A DNA stretch of 64,000 nucleotides from Imbroritus primus (GCA_000272025.2 AKCV02000007.1:1-64000); one strand, 5' to 3'. Positions 16,713-26,809 are shown, counted from the first letter of the stretch. The notes: generated by a model from the sequence alone, not told the origin. Numbers and translations are program-made.

Positions 16713-18569
16713 ATGCGCCGGTATTCCTCCGTGGGCGATCCGCCCATTCCGTCTTCTGTTCGCCTGCCGGGCCAACCCAGCCGGCCGGCCAGCCACACCG
16801 ACTGGCAAACCATTCGCAACCTGCTGCCCTACCTGTGGCAGTACAAGTGGCGGGTCCTGCTGGCACTGAGCTGCCTGATCGGCGCCAAGGTCGCCAACCT
16901 TGGCGTGCCGATCCTGCTCAAGCAGCTGATCGACCGCATGAACCTCAGCGCGAGCGATCCACGCGCGCTACTGGTGGTGCCGGTCGCGCTGATCGTGGGG
17001 TACGGCGCGTTGCGGCTGTCCGCCTCGCTGTTTACCGAACTGCGCGAGGTGCTGTTCTCCAAGGTGACCGCCAATGCGGTCCGGCGCATCGCCCTGCAGG
17101 TGTTCGAGCATTTGCACAGCCTGTCGCTGCGCTTTCATCTGGCGCGCCAGACGGGCGGCATGAGCCGCGATATCGAACGCGGTTCGCGTGGCATCCAGTC
17201 ACTGATTTCGTACTCGCTCTACAGCATCCTGCCGACACTGATCGAGGTCGCGCTGGTGATGGCCTTTTTCGTCGTGCGCTATGACATCTGGTTTGCAATC
17301 ATCACGCTTGGCGCACTGGTTGGCTACATCGTATTCACGATTCTGGTGACCGAGTGGCGGATGCATTTCCGCCGCCGCATGAACGAGCTCGATTCGCGCG
17401 CCAACCAGAAGGCGATCGACTCGCTGCTGAACTTCGAAACGGTGAAGTATTTCGGCAACGAAGCCTTCGAAGCCAGCCGCTACGATGAAAACCTGAAGAC
17501 CTATCGCACGGCGGCGATCCGTTCGCAGAATTCGCTGTTCCTGCTCAACTTTGGCCAGCAGACGATCATCGCCATCGGCCTGATCCTCATCCTGTGGCGC
17601 GCCACGCAGGGCGTGGTCGACGGCAGCATGACGCTGGGCGATCTGGTACTGGTCAATACGCTGATGATCCAGCTGTACATCCCGCTCAATTTCCTGGGCG
17701 TGATCTATCGCGAGATCAAGCAGTCGCTGGCCGACATGGACCGCATGTTCCTGCTGCTGGAAACCGAGCGCGAAGTGGCGGACCGGCCCGAGGCGCAGCC
17801 TCTGCACGTCCGGGGTGGCGCGGTGCGCTTCTCGCATGTGGAGTTTTCCTACGAGGCCAACCGCCAGATCCTGTTCGATGTCGATTTCGCCGTGCCAGCC
17901 GGCACGACCACGGCCGTGGTCGGACACAGCGGCTCTGGCAAGTCCACGCTCGCACGCTTGCTGTTCCGCTTCTACGATGTCAGCGGTGGTGCGATCCTGA
18001 TCGACGGGCAGGATCTGCGCGACGTGACGCAGGCCAGCCTGCGCGGCGCCATCGGCATCGTGCCGCAGGATACCGTGCTGTTCAACGACAGCATCTACTA
18101 CAACATCGCCTATGGCCGGCCCGAGGCGTCGCGCGAGGAAGTCATCGCGGCGGCCAAGGCGGCGCAGATCCATCAGTTCGTGAGCGAGTTGCCGGAGGGC
18201 TACGACACGCCGGTGGGCGAGCGTGGCCTGAAACTGTCTGGCGGCGAGAAGCAGCGCGTGGCGATTGCCCGGACGCTGCTCAAGAATCCGCCGATCCTGA
18301 TCTTCGACGAAGCGACCTCGGCACTGGATTCGCGTACCGAGCAGGCCATCCAGGCGGAGCTGATGCGACTGGCCGAAACGCGCACGACACTGGTCATCGC
18401 CCACCGCCTGTCGACGGTCGTGCAGGCCGACCAGATCCTCGTGCTCGACCACGGCCGGATCGTCGAGCGCGGCACGCACGAGGCCCTGATGCGGCTCGAC
18501 GGCAAGTATGCGGAGATGTGGCGCATCCAGGCGCGCGATGCGTCTGCTGCGACCGTCGGCGCCGACTGA
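16713..18569 (+). CDS. ABC exporter, Atm1/HMT1-type, membrane-ATPase fusion
   Basis: A 618-residue half-transporter. Six membrane helices lie in residues about 45-320, followed by an ATPase domain with Walker A GHSGSGKST (near 408), signature LSGGEKQR (near 508) and Walker B ILIFDEATSALD. The sequence from FETVKYFGNE through LNFLGVIYREIKQS is characteristic of the Atm1 group, which exports glutathione-linked sulfur or metal species. AAGGA precedes the chosen ATG. The frame is open further upstream, but that part overlaps the antisense thioesterase and has no homology. Confidence 0.9.
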   Translation: MRRYSSVGDPPIPSSVRLPGQPSRPASHTDWQTIRNLLPYLWQYKWRVLLALSCLIGAKVANLGVPILLKQLIDRMNLSASDPRALLVVPVALIVGYGALRLSASLFTELREVLFSKVTANAVRRIALQVFEHLHSLSLRFHLARQTGGMSRDIERGSRGIQSLISYSLYSILPTLIEVALVMAFFVVRYDIWFAIITLGALVGYIVFTILVTEWRMHFRRRMNELDSRANQKAIDSLLNFETVKYFGNEAFEASRYDENLKTYRTAAIRSQNSLFLLNFGQQTIIAIGLILILWRATQGVVDGSMTLGDLVLVNTLMIQLYIPLNFLGVIYREIKQSLADMDRMFLLLETEREVADRPEAQPLHVRGGAVRFSHVEFSYEANRQILFDVDFAVPAGTTTAVVGHSGSGKSTLARLLFRFYDVSGGAILIDGQDLRDVTQASLRGAIGIVPQDTVLFNDSIYYNIAYGRPEASREEVIAAAKAAQIHQFVSELPEGYDTPVGERGLKLSGGEKQRVAIARTLLKNPPILIFDEATSALDSRTEQAIQAELMRLAETRTTLVIAHRLSTVVQADQILVLDHGRIVERGTHEALMRLDGKYAEMWRIQARDASAATVGAD

Positions 18570-18723
18570 TGCCGGGAGGCGATCCTGTTTCCGCGATCGT
18601 TCGGTGCCGCAGCATGCCGGAAGTAAACTTTGGATTTTCCCGGTCGGCTGGAGCAGGGTAGCTCCGGGCAAGTCCGCCGCGCCTGTTGTGGAGCCGGCTC
18701 GGGATCCCCTGCATAATGTGTGG

Positions 18724-19662
18724 ATGGATACCAAATGGCTCGAGGATTTCGTCAGCCTGGCCGAAACGCAGAGTTTTTCGCGTTCGGCCAGCCTGCGTAA
18801 TGTCACGCAACCCGCTTTTTCACGCCGCATCCAGTCCCTCGAGGCCTGGCTGGGCACGGAGCTGATCGATCGCTCGAGCTATCCGACCCGCCTCACGCCA
18901 GCTGGCCACGTATTCTACGAGCAGGCCCTGGCCATGCTGGCGCAGATCGGCGAAACCCGCGAACTGCTGCGCGGCCAATCGTCCGGGCAGGGCAGCATGA
19001 TCGACTTTGCTGTGCCGCACAATCTGTCGCTAACATACTTTCCGCGCTGGCTCAGCCAGATCGAGCAGCAGATCGGCCGCCTGCCGTGCCGGCTACGCGC
19101 GCTCAATGTGCACGACGCCGTTCTGACCCTGGTGGAGGGCGGTTGCGACCTGATGATGTGCTACCACCATGCGCGCCAGCCGGTGCAGCTCGATCCGCTG
19201 CGCTATGACATGCTGCCGCTCGGTGTCGAGCGGCTGGCGCCCTACAGCATTCCCGATGCCTCGGGCCGCGCGCAGTTCGGGCTGCTCGGAGACGGCGCGG
19301 TACCTTACCTGGCCTATGCGCCTGGTGCGTTCCTGGGGCGGGTGGTGGACACCGTGCTTACCGAGTTGCCCCGGCGGCCGGCGCTCGACAAAGTCTACGA
19401 AACGGACATGGCCGAAGCGCTGAAGGCCATGGCGCTGGCCGGGCATGGCGTGGCTTTCCTGCCGGACAAGGCGGTGCGCGAGGAGGTCCTGGCGGGTCGC
19501 CTGGTGCGGGCCGACCATGCGCCGGACGTCGACTATTCGGTGGAGGTCGAACTGCGCCTGTACCGCCAGCATCCCGACGGGCAGGGCGAGCGGCCGACGA
19601 CCCAGGCCCCGCGGCGCGCGCTGGTCGACCGTATCTGGCAGGCGCTCTCGCAATCACGATAG
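18724..19662 (+). CDS. LysR-family regulator, HypT-like
   Basis: The 312-residue protein has an N-terminal winged helix (residues 1-60) starting MDTKWLEDFVSL with NVTQPAFSRRIQSLE, which closely resembles the start of E. coli HypT (YjiE), the hypochlorite-responsive regulator. The effector domain follows, including KAMALAGHGVAFLPD near 240. HypT is activated by methionine oxidation; whether the same residues matter here I cannot tell. It lies 127 bases before gdhA on the same strand, so control of nitrogen assimilation is an alternative. A -10-like CATAAT is very close to the start codon. Confidence 0.85.
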   Translation: MDTKWLEDFVSLAETQSFSRSASLRNVTQPAFSRRIQSLEAWLGTELIDRSSYPTRLTPAGHVFYEQALAMLAQIGETRELLRGQSSGQGSMIDFAVPHNLSLTYFPRWLSQIEQQIGRLPCRLRALNVHDAVLTLVEGGCDLMMCYHHARQPVQLDPLRYDMLPLGVERLAPYSIPDASGRAQFGLLGDGAVPYLAYAPGAFLGRVVDTVLTELPRRPALDKVYETDMAEALKAMALAGHGVAFLPDKAVREEVLAGRLVRADHAPDVDYSVEVELRLYRQHPDGQGERPTTQAPRRALVDRIWQALSQSR

Positions 19663-19789
19663 ATCGGAGTAGAATGCCTCCAACATGTTCTTATGCAAGA
19701 CATGCATGGGGCAATGTCAAAACGGCATTGGATTTCGCGCAAATGCTTGCCCTATGCTGGCGGCAATTTCTCACAAGGAAGCTCTTGCC

Positions 19790-21094
19790 ATGTCGCATTC
19801 CCAACCTCCCTCGTCTGCTCCCAAACATGCCCTGCCGTCGTACCTGCGGCCCGATGCCCTCGGACCCTGGGGGATCTACCTCGAACAGGTCGACCGCGTC
19901 ACGCCTTATCTCGGCTCGCTGGCCCGCTGGGTGGAAACCCTCAAGCGGCCCAAGCGCTCGCTGATCGTCGATGTGCCCATCGAACTCGATAACGGCACCA
20001 TCGCCCATTTCGAAGGCTACCGCGTCCAACACAATACTTCGCGCGGCCCTGGCAAGGGCGGCGTGCGTTTCCACCAGGATGTCACGCTGTCCGAAGTGAT
20101 GGCGCTGTCTGCATGGATGTCAGTCAAGAACGCTGCCGTCAACGTACCGTACGGCGGCGCCAAGGGTGGGGTGCGGGTCGATCCGCGCCTGCTGTCGGGC
20201 GCGGAGCTGGAACGGCTGACGCGCCGCTACACCAGCGAAATCAACATTATCATCGGACCGAACAAGGACATTCCCGCGCCGGACGTGAATACCAACGAGC
20301 AGGTCATGGCATGGATGATGGACACCTACTCGCAGAATTCAGGTTCCACGGCGACCGGGGTAGTCACGGGCAAGCCGATTTCGCTCGGTGGCAGCCTGGG
20401 ACGCCGCGAGGCCACTGGCCGGGGTGTGTTTGTGGTGGGAACGGAAGCGGCGCGCAATCTCGGCGTGGAAATCAAGGGTGCGCGCGTGGTGGTTCAGGGC
20501 TTCGGCAATGTCGGCAGCGTGGCCGCGCGGCTGTTCCATGACGCGGGGGCGCACGTGATCGCCGTGCAGGACCACAAGGGCGTGGTCTACGCGCCGGGCG
20601 GGCTCGATATTCCTGCACTGATCACGCACGTGGCGCAGAACGGTTCGGTAGCAGGCTTCAGCGCCGAGTCGCTGCCGGCTGACCAGTTCTGGCAACTGGA
20701 TTGCGAATTCCTCATTCCGGCTGCGCTGGAAGGGCAGATCACGAAGGACAACGCGCCCCATATCCGTGCCAGGATGGTCATCGAAGGGGCAAACGGCCCG
20801 ACCACCCCCGAAGCCGACGATATCCTGCGCGAACGCAATATCCTCGTCGCGCCGGACGTGATCGCCAATGCCGGCGGCGTGACCGTGTCCTATTTCGAGT
20901 GGGTGCAGGATTTCTCCAGCTTCTTCTGGACCGAGGAAGAAATCAACCAGCGCCTGGTACGCATTATGCAGGAAGCATTCCGCGCCATCTGGCAGGTTGC
21001 GCAGGACAATCATGTGACCTTGCGGACCGCGGCATTCATCGTCGCCTGTACCCGCATCCTGCAGGCGCGTGAGATGCGCGGCCTCTACCCCTGA
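19790..21094 (+). CDS. gdhA: Glutamate dehydrogenase
   Basis: Interconverts glutamate and 2-oxoglutarate plus ammonia. The 434-residue protein shows the Glu/Leu/Phe/Val dehydrogenase hallmarks: [10 protein letters not shown] (near 84, substrate Lys), [14 protein letters not shown] (catalytic Lys region near 118), and the nucleotide-binding [12 protein letters not shown] near 236. Length fits the NAD-linked hexameric class of Burkholderiales, but cofactor choice is not certain. AAGGA precedes the ATG. The gltIJKL importer follows, so uptake and breakdown of glutamate are adjacent. Confidence 0.94.
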   Translation: MSHSQPPSSAPKHALPSYLRPDALGPWGIYLEQVDRVTPYLGSLARWVETLKRPKRSLIVDVPIELDNGTIAHFEGYRVQHNTSRGPGKGGVRFHQDVTLSEVMALSAWMSVKNAAVNVPYGGAKGGVRVDPRLLSGAELERLTRRYTSEINIIIGPNKDIPAPDVNTNEQVMAWMMDTYSQNSGSTATGVVTGKPISLGGSLGRREATGRGVFVVGTEAARNLGVEIKGARVVVQGFGNVGSVAARLFHDAGAHVIAVQDHKGVVYAPGGLDIPALITHVAQNGSVAGFSAESLPADQFWQLDCEFLIPAALEGQITKDNAPHIRARMVIEGANGPTTPEADDILRERNILVAPDVIANAGGVTVSYFEWVQDFSSFFWTEEEINQRLVRIMQEAFRAIWQVAQDNHVTLRTAAFIVACTRILQAREMRGLYP

Positions 21095-21176
21095 CGGGTG
21101 GGCGCGGGCGGGTGGACCAGCGGTTTCGGCTGCCGTCAACCCGCTTGTGCAGAGGAAATGCTCAGGGAAAAACCCG

Positions 21177-21205
21177 TTGAAATCACTGGAGCCGTGCGTA
21201 ATACT
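21177..21205 (+). promoter_or_regulatory. Candidate sigma-70 promoter of gltIJKL
   Basis: TTGAAA and AATACT are separated by exactly 17 bases, about 60 bases before the gltI start, in a 170-base gap after gdhA. The -35 matches 5 of 6 and the -10 matches 4 of 6 consensus bases. Confidence 0.4.
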
Positions 21206-21265
21206 GTGATTTCTGGGGGATATATAAGCTAGTCTCTCACTTCTTTTTTGGTCAAGGAGATCTTC

Positions 21266-22162
21266 ATGAAATTGGTCAAGTTGGCAACGCTGCTGGTCGC
21301 CGCAGGTATCGCAAGCGGGGTCGCACATGCCCAGCAATTGACAGGCACGCTGCAGAAGATCAAGGAAACCGGCGTCATCACGCTCGGCGTCCGCGAGTCG
21401 TCGATTCCGTTCAACTACAATCTCGGCGGCGTCCGGCAGGTCGGTTATTCCTACGACATCAACATGAAGATCGTCGAGGCGATCAAGAAGCAGTTGAACC
21501 TGCCGAACCTGCAGGTCAAGGAAATTCCGATCACCTCGCAGAACCGTATCACGCTGCTGCAGAACGGTACCATCGACATCGAGTGTGGTTCCACCACCAA
21601 TAACCTCGAGCGTCAGAAGCAGGTCTCGTTCTCGACCACCATCTTCGTCATCGGCACGCGTCTGCTGACCAAGGCCGACAGCGGCATCAAGGATTTTGCC
21701 GACCTGAAGGGCAAGAACGTCGTGACCACCGCGGGCACCACGTCCGAGCGCCTGCTGCGTTCGATCAATGACGAGCAGAAGCTCGGCATGAACATCATCA
21801 GCACCAAGGATCACGGCCAGTCGTTCCTGACCCTCCAGTCGGGCCGCGCCGCTGCTTTCATGATGGATGATGCACTGCTGTATGGCGAGCGCGCCAAGGC
21901 ACGCAACCCGGCCGAATGGGTCGTGGTGGGCAAGCCGCAATCGCGTGAAGCCTACGGCTGCATGCTGCGCAAGGACGATGCCCCGTTCAAGAAGATTGCT
22001 GACACAACCATCACCGGCCTGATGAAGTCGGGCGAAATCAATGCCATGTACAAGAAGTGGTTCGAGCAGCCGGTTCCGCCGCGCGGCCTGAACCTCGACT
22101 TCAAGCTGTCGGAGGACATGAAGGCCCTCTTCAAGAATCCGAACGATAAGGCATTCGACTGA
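21266..22162 (+). CDS. gltI: Glutamate/aspartate ABC transporter, periplasmic binding protein
   Basis: The 298-residue precursor starts with a clear signal peptide (MKLVKLATLLVAAGIAS, cleavage near AHA-QQ at 22-23). The solute-binding type 3 fold follows: GVITLGVRESSIPFNYN near 36 and GTIDIECGSTTNNLERQ near 99 are typical of GltI, which binds glutamate and aspartate. AAGGAG lies before the ATG. It is the first gene of gltIJKL, and a hairpin after it probably gives more binding protein than membrane components. Confidence 0.93.
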   Translation: MKLVKLATLLVAAGIASGVAHAQQLTGTLQKIKETGVITLGVRESSIPFNYNLGGVRQVGYSYDINMKIVEAIKKQLNLPNLQVKEIPITSQNRITLLQNGTIDIECGSTTNNLERQKQVSFSTTIFVIGTRLLTKADSGIKDFADLKGKNVVTTAGTTSERLLRSINDEQKLGMNIISTKDHGQSFLTLQSGRAAAFMMDDALLYGERAKARNPAEWVVVGKPQSREAYGCMLRKDDAPFKKIADTTITGLMKSGEINAMYKKWFEQPVPPRGLNLDFKLSEDMKALFKNPNDKAFD

Positions 22163-22183
22163 CAGGCCGGAAGTGCGTGGCTG

Positions 22184-22214
22184 AAACGGAAGGCAAGTCC
22201 TTCCGTTTCTTTTT
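22184..22214 (+). terminator. Intra-operon attenuator hairpin between gltI and gltJ
   Basis: AAACGGAAGG and CCTTCCGTTT form a perfect 10-base stem with a CAAGT loop, followed by CTTTTTG. It lies between the gltI stop and the gltJ ribosome site. It should end part of the transcripts or protect the 3' end of the gltI message. Confidence 0.75.
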
Positions 22215-22225
22215 GAGGAAGCAAC

Positions 22226-22954
22226 ATGAATTACCACTGGAATTGGGGCGTATTCTTCGCCGACGCCTCCGGTAGTGAGACCTATCTTGACTGGCTGATC
22301 TCCGGGCTGTTCACGACCATCACTGTCGGCCTGTCGGCCTGGATCATTGCCCTCATCATCGGCTCGGTCCTGGGCGTGATGCGTACCATGCCCAATCGCT
22401 GGATCTCCGGGATCGCGGCGACCTACGTCGAGATTTTCCGCAATATTCCGCTGCTCGTGCAGCTCTTCATCTGGTATTTCGTCATGCCCGAACTGCTGCC
22501 GTTCGGCGAGGCGATCAAGCAGATGAATCCGTTCGCCCAGCAGTTCCTGGCCGGCATGCTGTGCCTCGGCACCTTCACCGCCGCCCGGGTGTGCGAGCAG
22601 GTGCGTTCGGGTATCAATTCGCTGCCGCGCGGCCAGCGCTACGCCGGACTGGCGATGGGTTTCACGCTGCCGCAGACCTACCGCTACGTGCTTTTGCCGA
22701 TGGCGTACCGCATCATCGTGCCGCCGCTGACATCGGAATTCCTGAATATCTTCAAGAACTCCGCGGTCGCGTCGACGATCGGCCTGCTGGAGCTGGCGGC
22801 GCAGGGGCGCCAGCTGGTGGACTATACCGCGCAGCCGTATGAGGCATTCATTGCCGTGACGTTGCTGTATCTGGTCATCAACGCCACGGTGATGCTCGTC
22901 ATGCGGTGGATCGAGGGGCGCACGCGCGTTCCGGGCTACATCGGCGGAAAGTGA
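22226..22954 (+). CDS. gltJ: Glutamate/aspartate ABC transporter permease GltJ
   Basis: A 242-residue inner-membrane protein of the His/Glu/Gln/Arg permease family. About five hydrophobic segments are seen; the EAA-type cytoplasmic loop lies around LPRGQRYAGLAMGFTLPQ (near 133). It forms the pore with GltK. GAGGAAG precedes the ATG, ten bases beyond the attenuator. gltK follows after 9 bases. Confidence 0.93.
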   Translation: MNYHWNWGVFFADASGSETYLDWLISGLFTTITVGLSAWIIALIIGSVLGVMRTMPNRWISGIAATYVEIFRNIPLLVQLFIWYFVMPELLPFGEAIKQMNPFAQQFLAGMLCLGTFTAARVCEQVRSGINSLPRGQRYAGLAMGFTLPQTYRYVLLPMAYRIIVPPLTSEFLNIFKNSAVASTIGLLELAAQGRQLVDYTAQPYEAFIAVTLLYLVINATVMLVMRWIEGRTRVPGYIGGK

Positions 22955-22963
22955 GGCACGGAC

Positions 22964-23647
22964 ATGGCATACGCTTTTGATTTCAGTTCGATTACGCCCG
23001 AGACCCTGCATGTGCTGGGCGAGGGCATGATGGTATCGCTCAAGATCACCGCGACGGCCGTCGTGGTGGGGATCGTGTGGGGTACGATCCTCGCGATGAT
23101 GCGCCTGTCCAGCCTGAAGGTGCTGTCGTGGTTCGCTACCGGGTATGTGAACCTGTTCCGCTCCATTCCGCTGGTGATGGTGCTGCTGTGGTTCTTCCTC
23201 ATCATTCCGCAGTTCCTGACCAGCATGCTCAATCTGTCGCCTTCGACCGATCTGCGCATGACATCGGCGCTCATTGCCTTCTCGATGTTCGAGGCTGCCT
23301 ACTACTCGGAAATCATCCGGGCGGGCATCCAGAGCGTGTCGAAGGGCCAGATGGCCGCGGCCAATGCGCTGGGCATGACGTACTTCCAGTCGATGCGCCT
23401 GGTGGTGCTGCCGCAGGCCTTCCGCAACATGGTGCCGTTGCTGCTCACGCAAGGCATCATCCTGTTTCAGGATACCTCGCTGGTGTACGTGAGTGCGCTG
23501 GCCGATTTCTTCGGACAGGCTTACGGCGTGGGCGAACGGGACGGCAGCATCGTTGAAATGCTGTTGTTTGCGGGCGCCGTGTACTTTGTCATCTGCTTCA
23601 GTGCTTCGCTGCTGGTCAAGCGTTTCCAGAAAAAGGTATCTGTATGA
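22964..23647 (+). CDS. gltK: Glutamate/aspartate ABC transporter permease GltK
   Basis: The second permease, 227 residues, of the same family as GltJ. The EAA loop is around [17 protein letters not shown] (near 126). About five membrane segments are seen. The last codons overlap the gltL start by 4 bases (ATGA), showing translational coupling. Confidence 0.93.
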   Translation: MAYAFDFSSITPETLHVLGEGMMVSLKITATAVVVGIVWGTILAMMRLSSLKVLSWFATGYVNLFRSIPLVMVLLWFFLIIPQFLTSMLNLSPSTDLRMTSALIAFSMFEAAYYSEIIRAGIQSVSKGQMAAANALGMTYFQSMRLVVLPQAFRNMVPLLLTQGIILFQDTSLVYVSALADFFGQAYGVGERDGSIVEMLLFAGAVYFVICFSASLLVKRFQKKVSV

Positions 23648-24378
23648 TCGAAATCAAGAATGTCTCCAAGTGGTACGGCACGTTTCAGGTCTTGAACGAT
23701 TGCACGACAAACGTCAAGAAAGGTGAGGTCGTGGTGGTGTGCGGCCCCTCCGGCTCTGGCAAGTCGACGCTGATCAAGACGGTGAATGGCCTTGAGCCGT
23801 TCCAGAAAGGTGACATCACGGTCGACGGCACCTCGGTGGGCAGCCCCAAGACCAATCTGTCGAAGCTGCGTTCGCGCGTGGGCATGGTCTTCCAGAACTT
23901 CGAACTGTTTCCACACCTGTCGATCCGGGAGAACCTGACCATCGCTCAGGTCAAGGTGCTGGGGCGCAACAAGGAAGAAGCCGTCGCGCATGGCATGAAG
24001 TATCTCGAGCGGGTGGGTCTGAAGGCGCAGGCCGACAAATTCCCGGGCCAGCTCTCGGGTGGCCAGCAGCAGCGCGTGGCGATTGCCCGGGCGCTGTCGA
24101 TGGATCCGATCTGCATGCTGTTCGATGAGCCGACCTCGGCGCTTGATCCGGAAATGGTCAACGAGGTGTTGGACGTGATGGTCGAACTCGCGCATGAAGG
24201 CATGACCATGATGTGCGTAACCCACGAAATGGGGTTTGCACGCAAGGTTGCCAACCGCGTGATCTTCATGGACCAGGGTGCGATCGTGGAAGACTGCGAG
24301 AAAGAGGAGTTCTTCGGCAATATCAGTGCACGCTCGGAGCGGGCGCGGCAGTTCCTGTCGAAAATCCTCGCACATTGA
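23644..24378 (+). CDS. gltL: Glutamate/aspartate ABC transporter ATPase
   Basis: A 244-residue ATPase energising GltJK. Walker [10 protein letters not shown] (near 35-43), signature LSGGQQQR (near 137), Walker [14 protein letters not shown] and the switch His in VTHEMGF are all intact. It is the last gene of the operon and is followed by an unusually strong terminator. Confidence 0.95.
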   Translation: MIEIKNVSKWYGTFQVLNDCTTNVKKGEVVVVCGPSGSGKSTLIKTVNGLEPFQKGDITVDGTSVGSPKTNLSKLRSRVGMVFQNFELFPHLSIRENLTIAQVKVLGRNKEEAVAHGMKYLERVGLKAQADKFPGQLSGGQQQRVAIARALSMDPICMLFDEPTSALDPEMVNEVLDVMVELAHEGMTMMCVTHEMGFARKVANRVIFMDQGAIVEDCEKEEFFGNISARSERARQFLSKILAH

Positions 24379-24435
24379 GCGACGTCACCTTCGGGTGGCA
24401 TCCGGCGCGTGGCGCCGCTCCAACCGGGGCGGCGC

Positions 24436-24479
24436 CAAGCCATAAAAAAGGACGCTTCGGCGTCCTTTTTTATGGCTTG
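24436..24479. terminator. Very strong bidirectional terminator after gltL
   Basis: Two arms of 20 bases (24436-24455 and 24460-24479) are fully complementary around a TTCG tetraloop, with six A and six T within the arms. It can serve gltL on the plus strand and, more distantly, the amidotransferase gene on the minus strand. Confidence 0.85.
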
Positions 24480-24708
24480 CGGCAAGGACGGCCCGGCGCA
24501 TCAGGTGGTGTGATGCAATCAGCGTCGCGGGATTGCGGCGAGTCGGCGAGGTACCGCCGTGGGTGGTCTGACGGTATCGACATGCCAGACGCGTGGTCCG
24601 GCGGGCGCCCTGCAGGCTCTATTGTCTGGCAACAACTCACGCCGAGGTGTGCTGTCCCCGTGCTGGCATCCGTGGTGTGCGCCCATGCAAACCGTTTGTA
24701 CGTGATGC

Positions 24709-25539
24709 TCAGGTACAGGCGGTATTGGCCGCATTGGCGAGGCGAACCGATTCGGGAATCGGGACGATGGTGCGCAGCTCGAGCTTGCCGTCGCGGAACA
24801 TCAGCAGCTCGCCCGGTTCGAAACGCGTCCACACCTCGTCGTCGGTCAGCGGCGCCGTCGCAATGACGGCGACACGGTCGTCTTCGGTGGTGACCTGGGC
24901 GAAGTCGATGGTCATGTCAGCGTCGATCAGGTGCGCGGTCGAGAAAGGCCATTCGCGCACGATGTAGTACAGGTTGGTCGAGCAGTGCGCGAATAGCGCC
25001 TGTCCATTGCATAGCAGGTAATTGAACACGCCGTGCAGCGTGATCTCCCGCGTGATATCGGCCAGCGCGTGGAACAGCTCGTTCAGTGGCGGCTGCGAAC
25101 CAGGAAAGCGCTTGCGCAACGCCTGCATGATGGTGCAGAACGCCAGTTCGCTGTCGGTATCGCCGACCGGCTGGTAGACGCCGCCGAGGAAGGGCTGGAA
25201 GGTCTTGAGATCGCCGTTGTGGGCGAAGATCCAGTGCCGGCCCCACAGTTCCCGCATGAATGGATGGCAGTTCTCCAGCAGGACCGGCCCCTGGGTCGCC
25301 TTGCGGATATGCGAGATGACATTCTTCGACTTGATCGGGTAGCGTTTGACCAGCTCTGCCACTGGCGAAGTGGCGGAAGAAGCGTTATCGATGAACAGGC
25401 GGCAGGCCTTTTCCTCAAAGAACGCCACGCCGAAACCATCGGCATGGTGGTCGGTGACGCCGCCGCGCGCGGCAAAGCCGGTCAGCGAGAATGTGATGTC
25501 GGTAGGGGTGGCGCAGTTCATGCCCAGCAGCTGGCACAT
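24709..25539 (-). CDS. Class II glutamine amidotransferase, YafJ-like
   Basis: A 276-residue N-terminal nucleophile hydrolase. The start was set so that Cys is residue 2 (MCQLLGMNCATPT), since the nucleophile must be exposed after removal of Met; longer frames upstream are therefore rejected. HADGFGVAFF (near 31), SHIRKAT (near 75) and FAHNGDL (near 104) are the usual glutaminase-domain motifs. The physiological acceptor of the ammonia is unknown in this family. It diverges from ttuC with a gap of 196 bases that must hold both promoters; I see no distinct motif there. Confidence 0.88.
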   Translation of the reverse strand: MCQLLGMNCATPTDITFSLTGFAARGGVTDHHADGFGVAFFEEKACRLFIDNASSATSPVAELVKRYPIKSKNVISHIRKATQGPVLLENCHPFMRELWGRHWIFAHNGDLKTFQPFLGGVYQPVGDTDSELAFCTIMQALRKRFPGSQPPLNELFHALADITREITLHGVFNYLLCNGQALFAHCSTNLYYIVREWPFSTAHLIDADMTIDFAQVTTEDDRVAVIATAPLTDDEVWTRFEPGELLMFRDGKLELRTIVPIPESVRLANAANTACT

Positions 25540-25735
25540 GACGGGGGTCCGGACAGGATGCAATAGAATACGCATTATCGCGCTCCGCGGCCCCGGTGCC
25601 AAGCGGCCGCGCGGCTGTGTCCCGATTCCGTGCCCTGGTTCCACGTTCTGGTTCCGTGCCTTGCCAGTCCGGCCGGCGTGCCGCCCCGGGCGTAGCGGAT
25701 CGATTGCCGTACCGACCATTCAATCAACAGAGACT

Positions 25736-26809
25736 ATGTCCCAATTTCGTATTGCCGTGATTCCCGGAGATGGAATCGGTAAGGAGGTGATGCCGGAAGG
25801 CGTCCGTGTCATGGACGCCGCAGCCCGCAAGTTCGGCATCGATTTCAAGTGGGACTGGTTCGATTTTTCCAGCTACGAGTACTACCAGAAGCACGGCAAG
25901 ATGCTGCCGGACAACTGGTTCGACACGCTGCGCGGCTACGATGCGCTATATTTCGGTGCGGTCGGCTGGCCGGCCGGCATTGCCGATCACGTGTCGCTGT
26001 GGGGTTCGCTGCTGCTGTTCCGCCGCGAGTTCGACCAGTACGTGAACCTGCGGCCGGTGCGCCTGATGCCGGGTATTCCGTGCCCGCTGGCCAACCGCAA
26101 GCCGGGCGACATCGATTTCTACGTGGTGCGCGAGAACACCGAGGGCGAGTATTCCAGCGTCGGCGGCCGCATGTTTGCCGGCACCGACCGCGAGGTGGTG
26201 CTGCAGGAAACCGTGATGTCGCGTGTCGGCGTCGACCGGATCCTCAAGTTCGCCTTCGATCTGGCGCAAAAGCGCCCGAAAAAGCACCTGACGTCCGCGA
26301 CCAAGTCGAACGGTATCGCCATCACCATGCCGTACTGGGACGAGCGTGTGGAGGCGATGGCCCAGCGCTACGCAGACATCAAGGTCGACAAGTATCACAT
26401 CGACATCCTGACGGCCAATTTTGTGCTGCATCCGGACTGGTTCGACGTGGTCGTGGCCAGCAACCTGTTCGGCGACATCCTGTCCGATCTCGGCCCGGCC
26501 TGTACCGGGACGATCGGCGTGGCGCCGTCGGCCAATATCAATCCGGACCGCACCTATCCCAGCCTGTTCGAGCCGGTGCACGGCTCGGCGCCGGATATTG
26601 CCGGCAAGGGCATTGCCAATCCGATCGGCCAGATCTGGTGCGGCGGCATGATGCTGGAGCACCTCGGTTATCCGGAGGCGGGCGCGGCCGTTCTCGATGC
26701 GATCGAGCGCGTGCTCGCCGCAGGCCCGGCCCACGCGCCGCTGACGCGTGACATCGGGGGCACGGCGGGCACGGCAGACCTCGGCAAGGCGATTGCGGAG
26801 GCGCTATGA
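25736..26809 (+). CDS. ttuC: Tartrate dehydrogenase / D-malate dehydrogenase family
   Basis: An NAD- and metal-dependent beta-decarboxylating dehydrogenase of 357 residues, related to isopropylmalate dehydrogenase. Visible are IPGDGIGKEV (8-17), NLRPVRL (near 103), VRENTEGEYSSVGG (near 128) and the metal and NAD site SNLFGDILSDLGPA (near 242) and EPVHGSAPDIAGKG. Within the family the GxxMFAGT context fits tartrate/D-malate enzymes better than LeuB. The stop overlaps the ttuD start by 4 bases, and the pair TtuC-TtuD is the known tartrate-to-glycerate route. Confidence 0.88.
   Translation: MSQFRIAVIPGDGIGKEVMPEGVRVMDAAARKFGIDFKWDWFDFSSYEYYQKHGKMLPDNWFDTLRGYDALYFGAVGWPAGIADHVSLWGSLLLFRREFDQYVNLRPVRLMPGIPCPLANRKPGDIDFYVVRENTEGEYSSVGGRMFAGTDREVVLQETVMSRVGVDRILKFAFDLAQKRPKKHLTSATKSNGIAITMPYWDERVEAMAQRYADIKVDKYHIDILTANFVLHPDWFDVVVASNLFGDILSDLGPACTGTIGVAPSANINPDRTYPSLFEPVHGSAPDIAGKGIANPIGQIWCGGMMLEHLGYPEAGAAVLDAIERVLAAGPAHAPLTRDIGGTAGTADLGKAIAEAL

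Noticed and set aside
20339-23452. Minus-strand open frame of 1037 codons opposite gdhA-gltIJ
   Set aside because: Long antisense frames are common in GC-rich DNA. The product is His/Arg/Gln-rich with no motif, and the opposite strand carries four certain genes.
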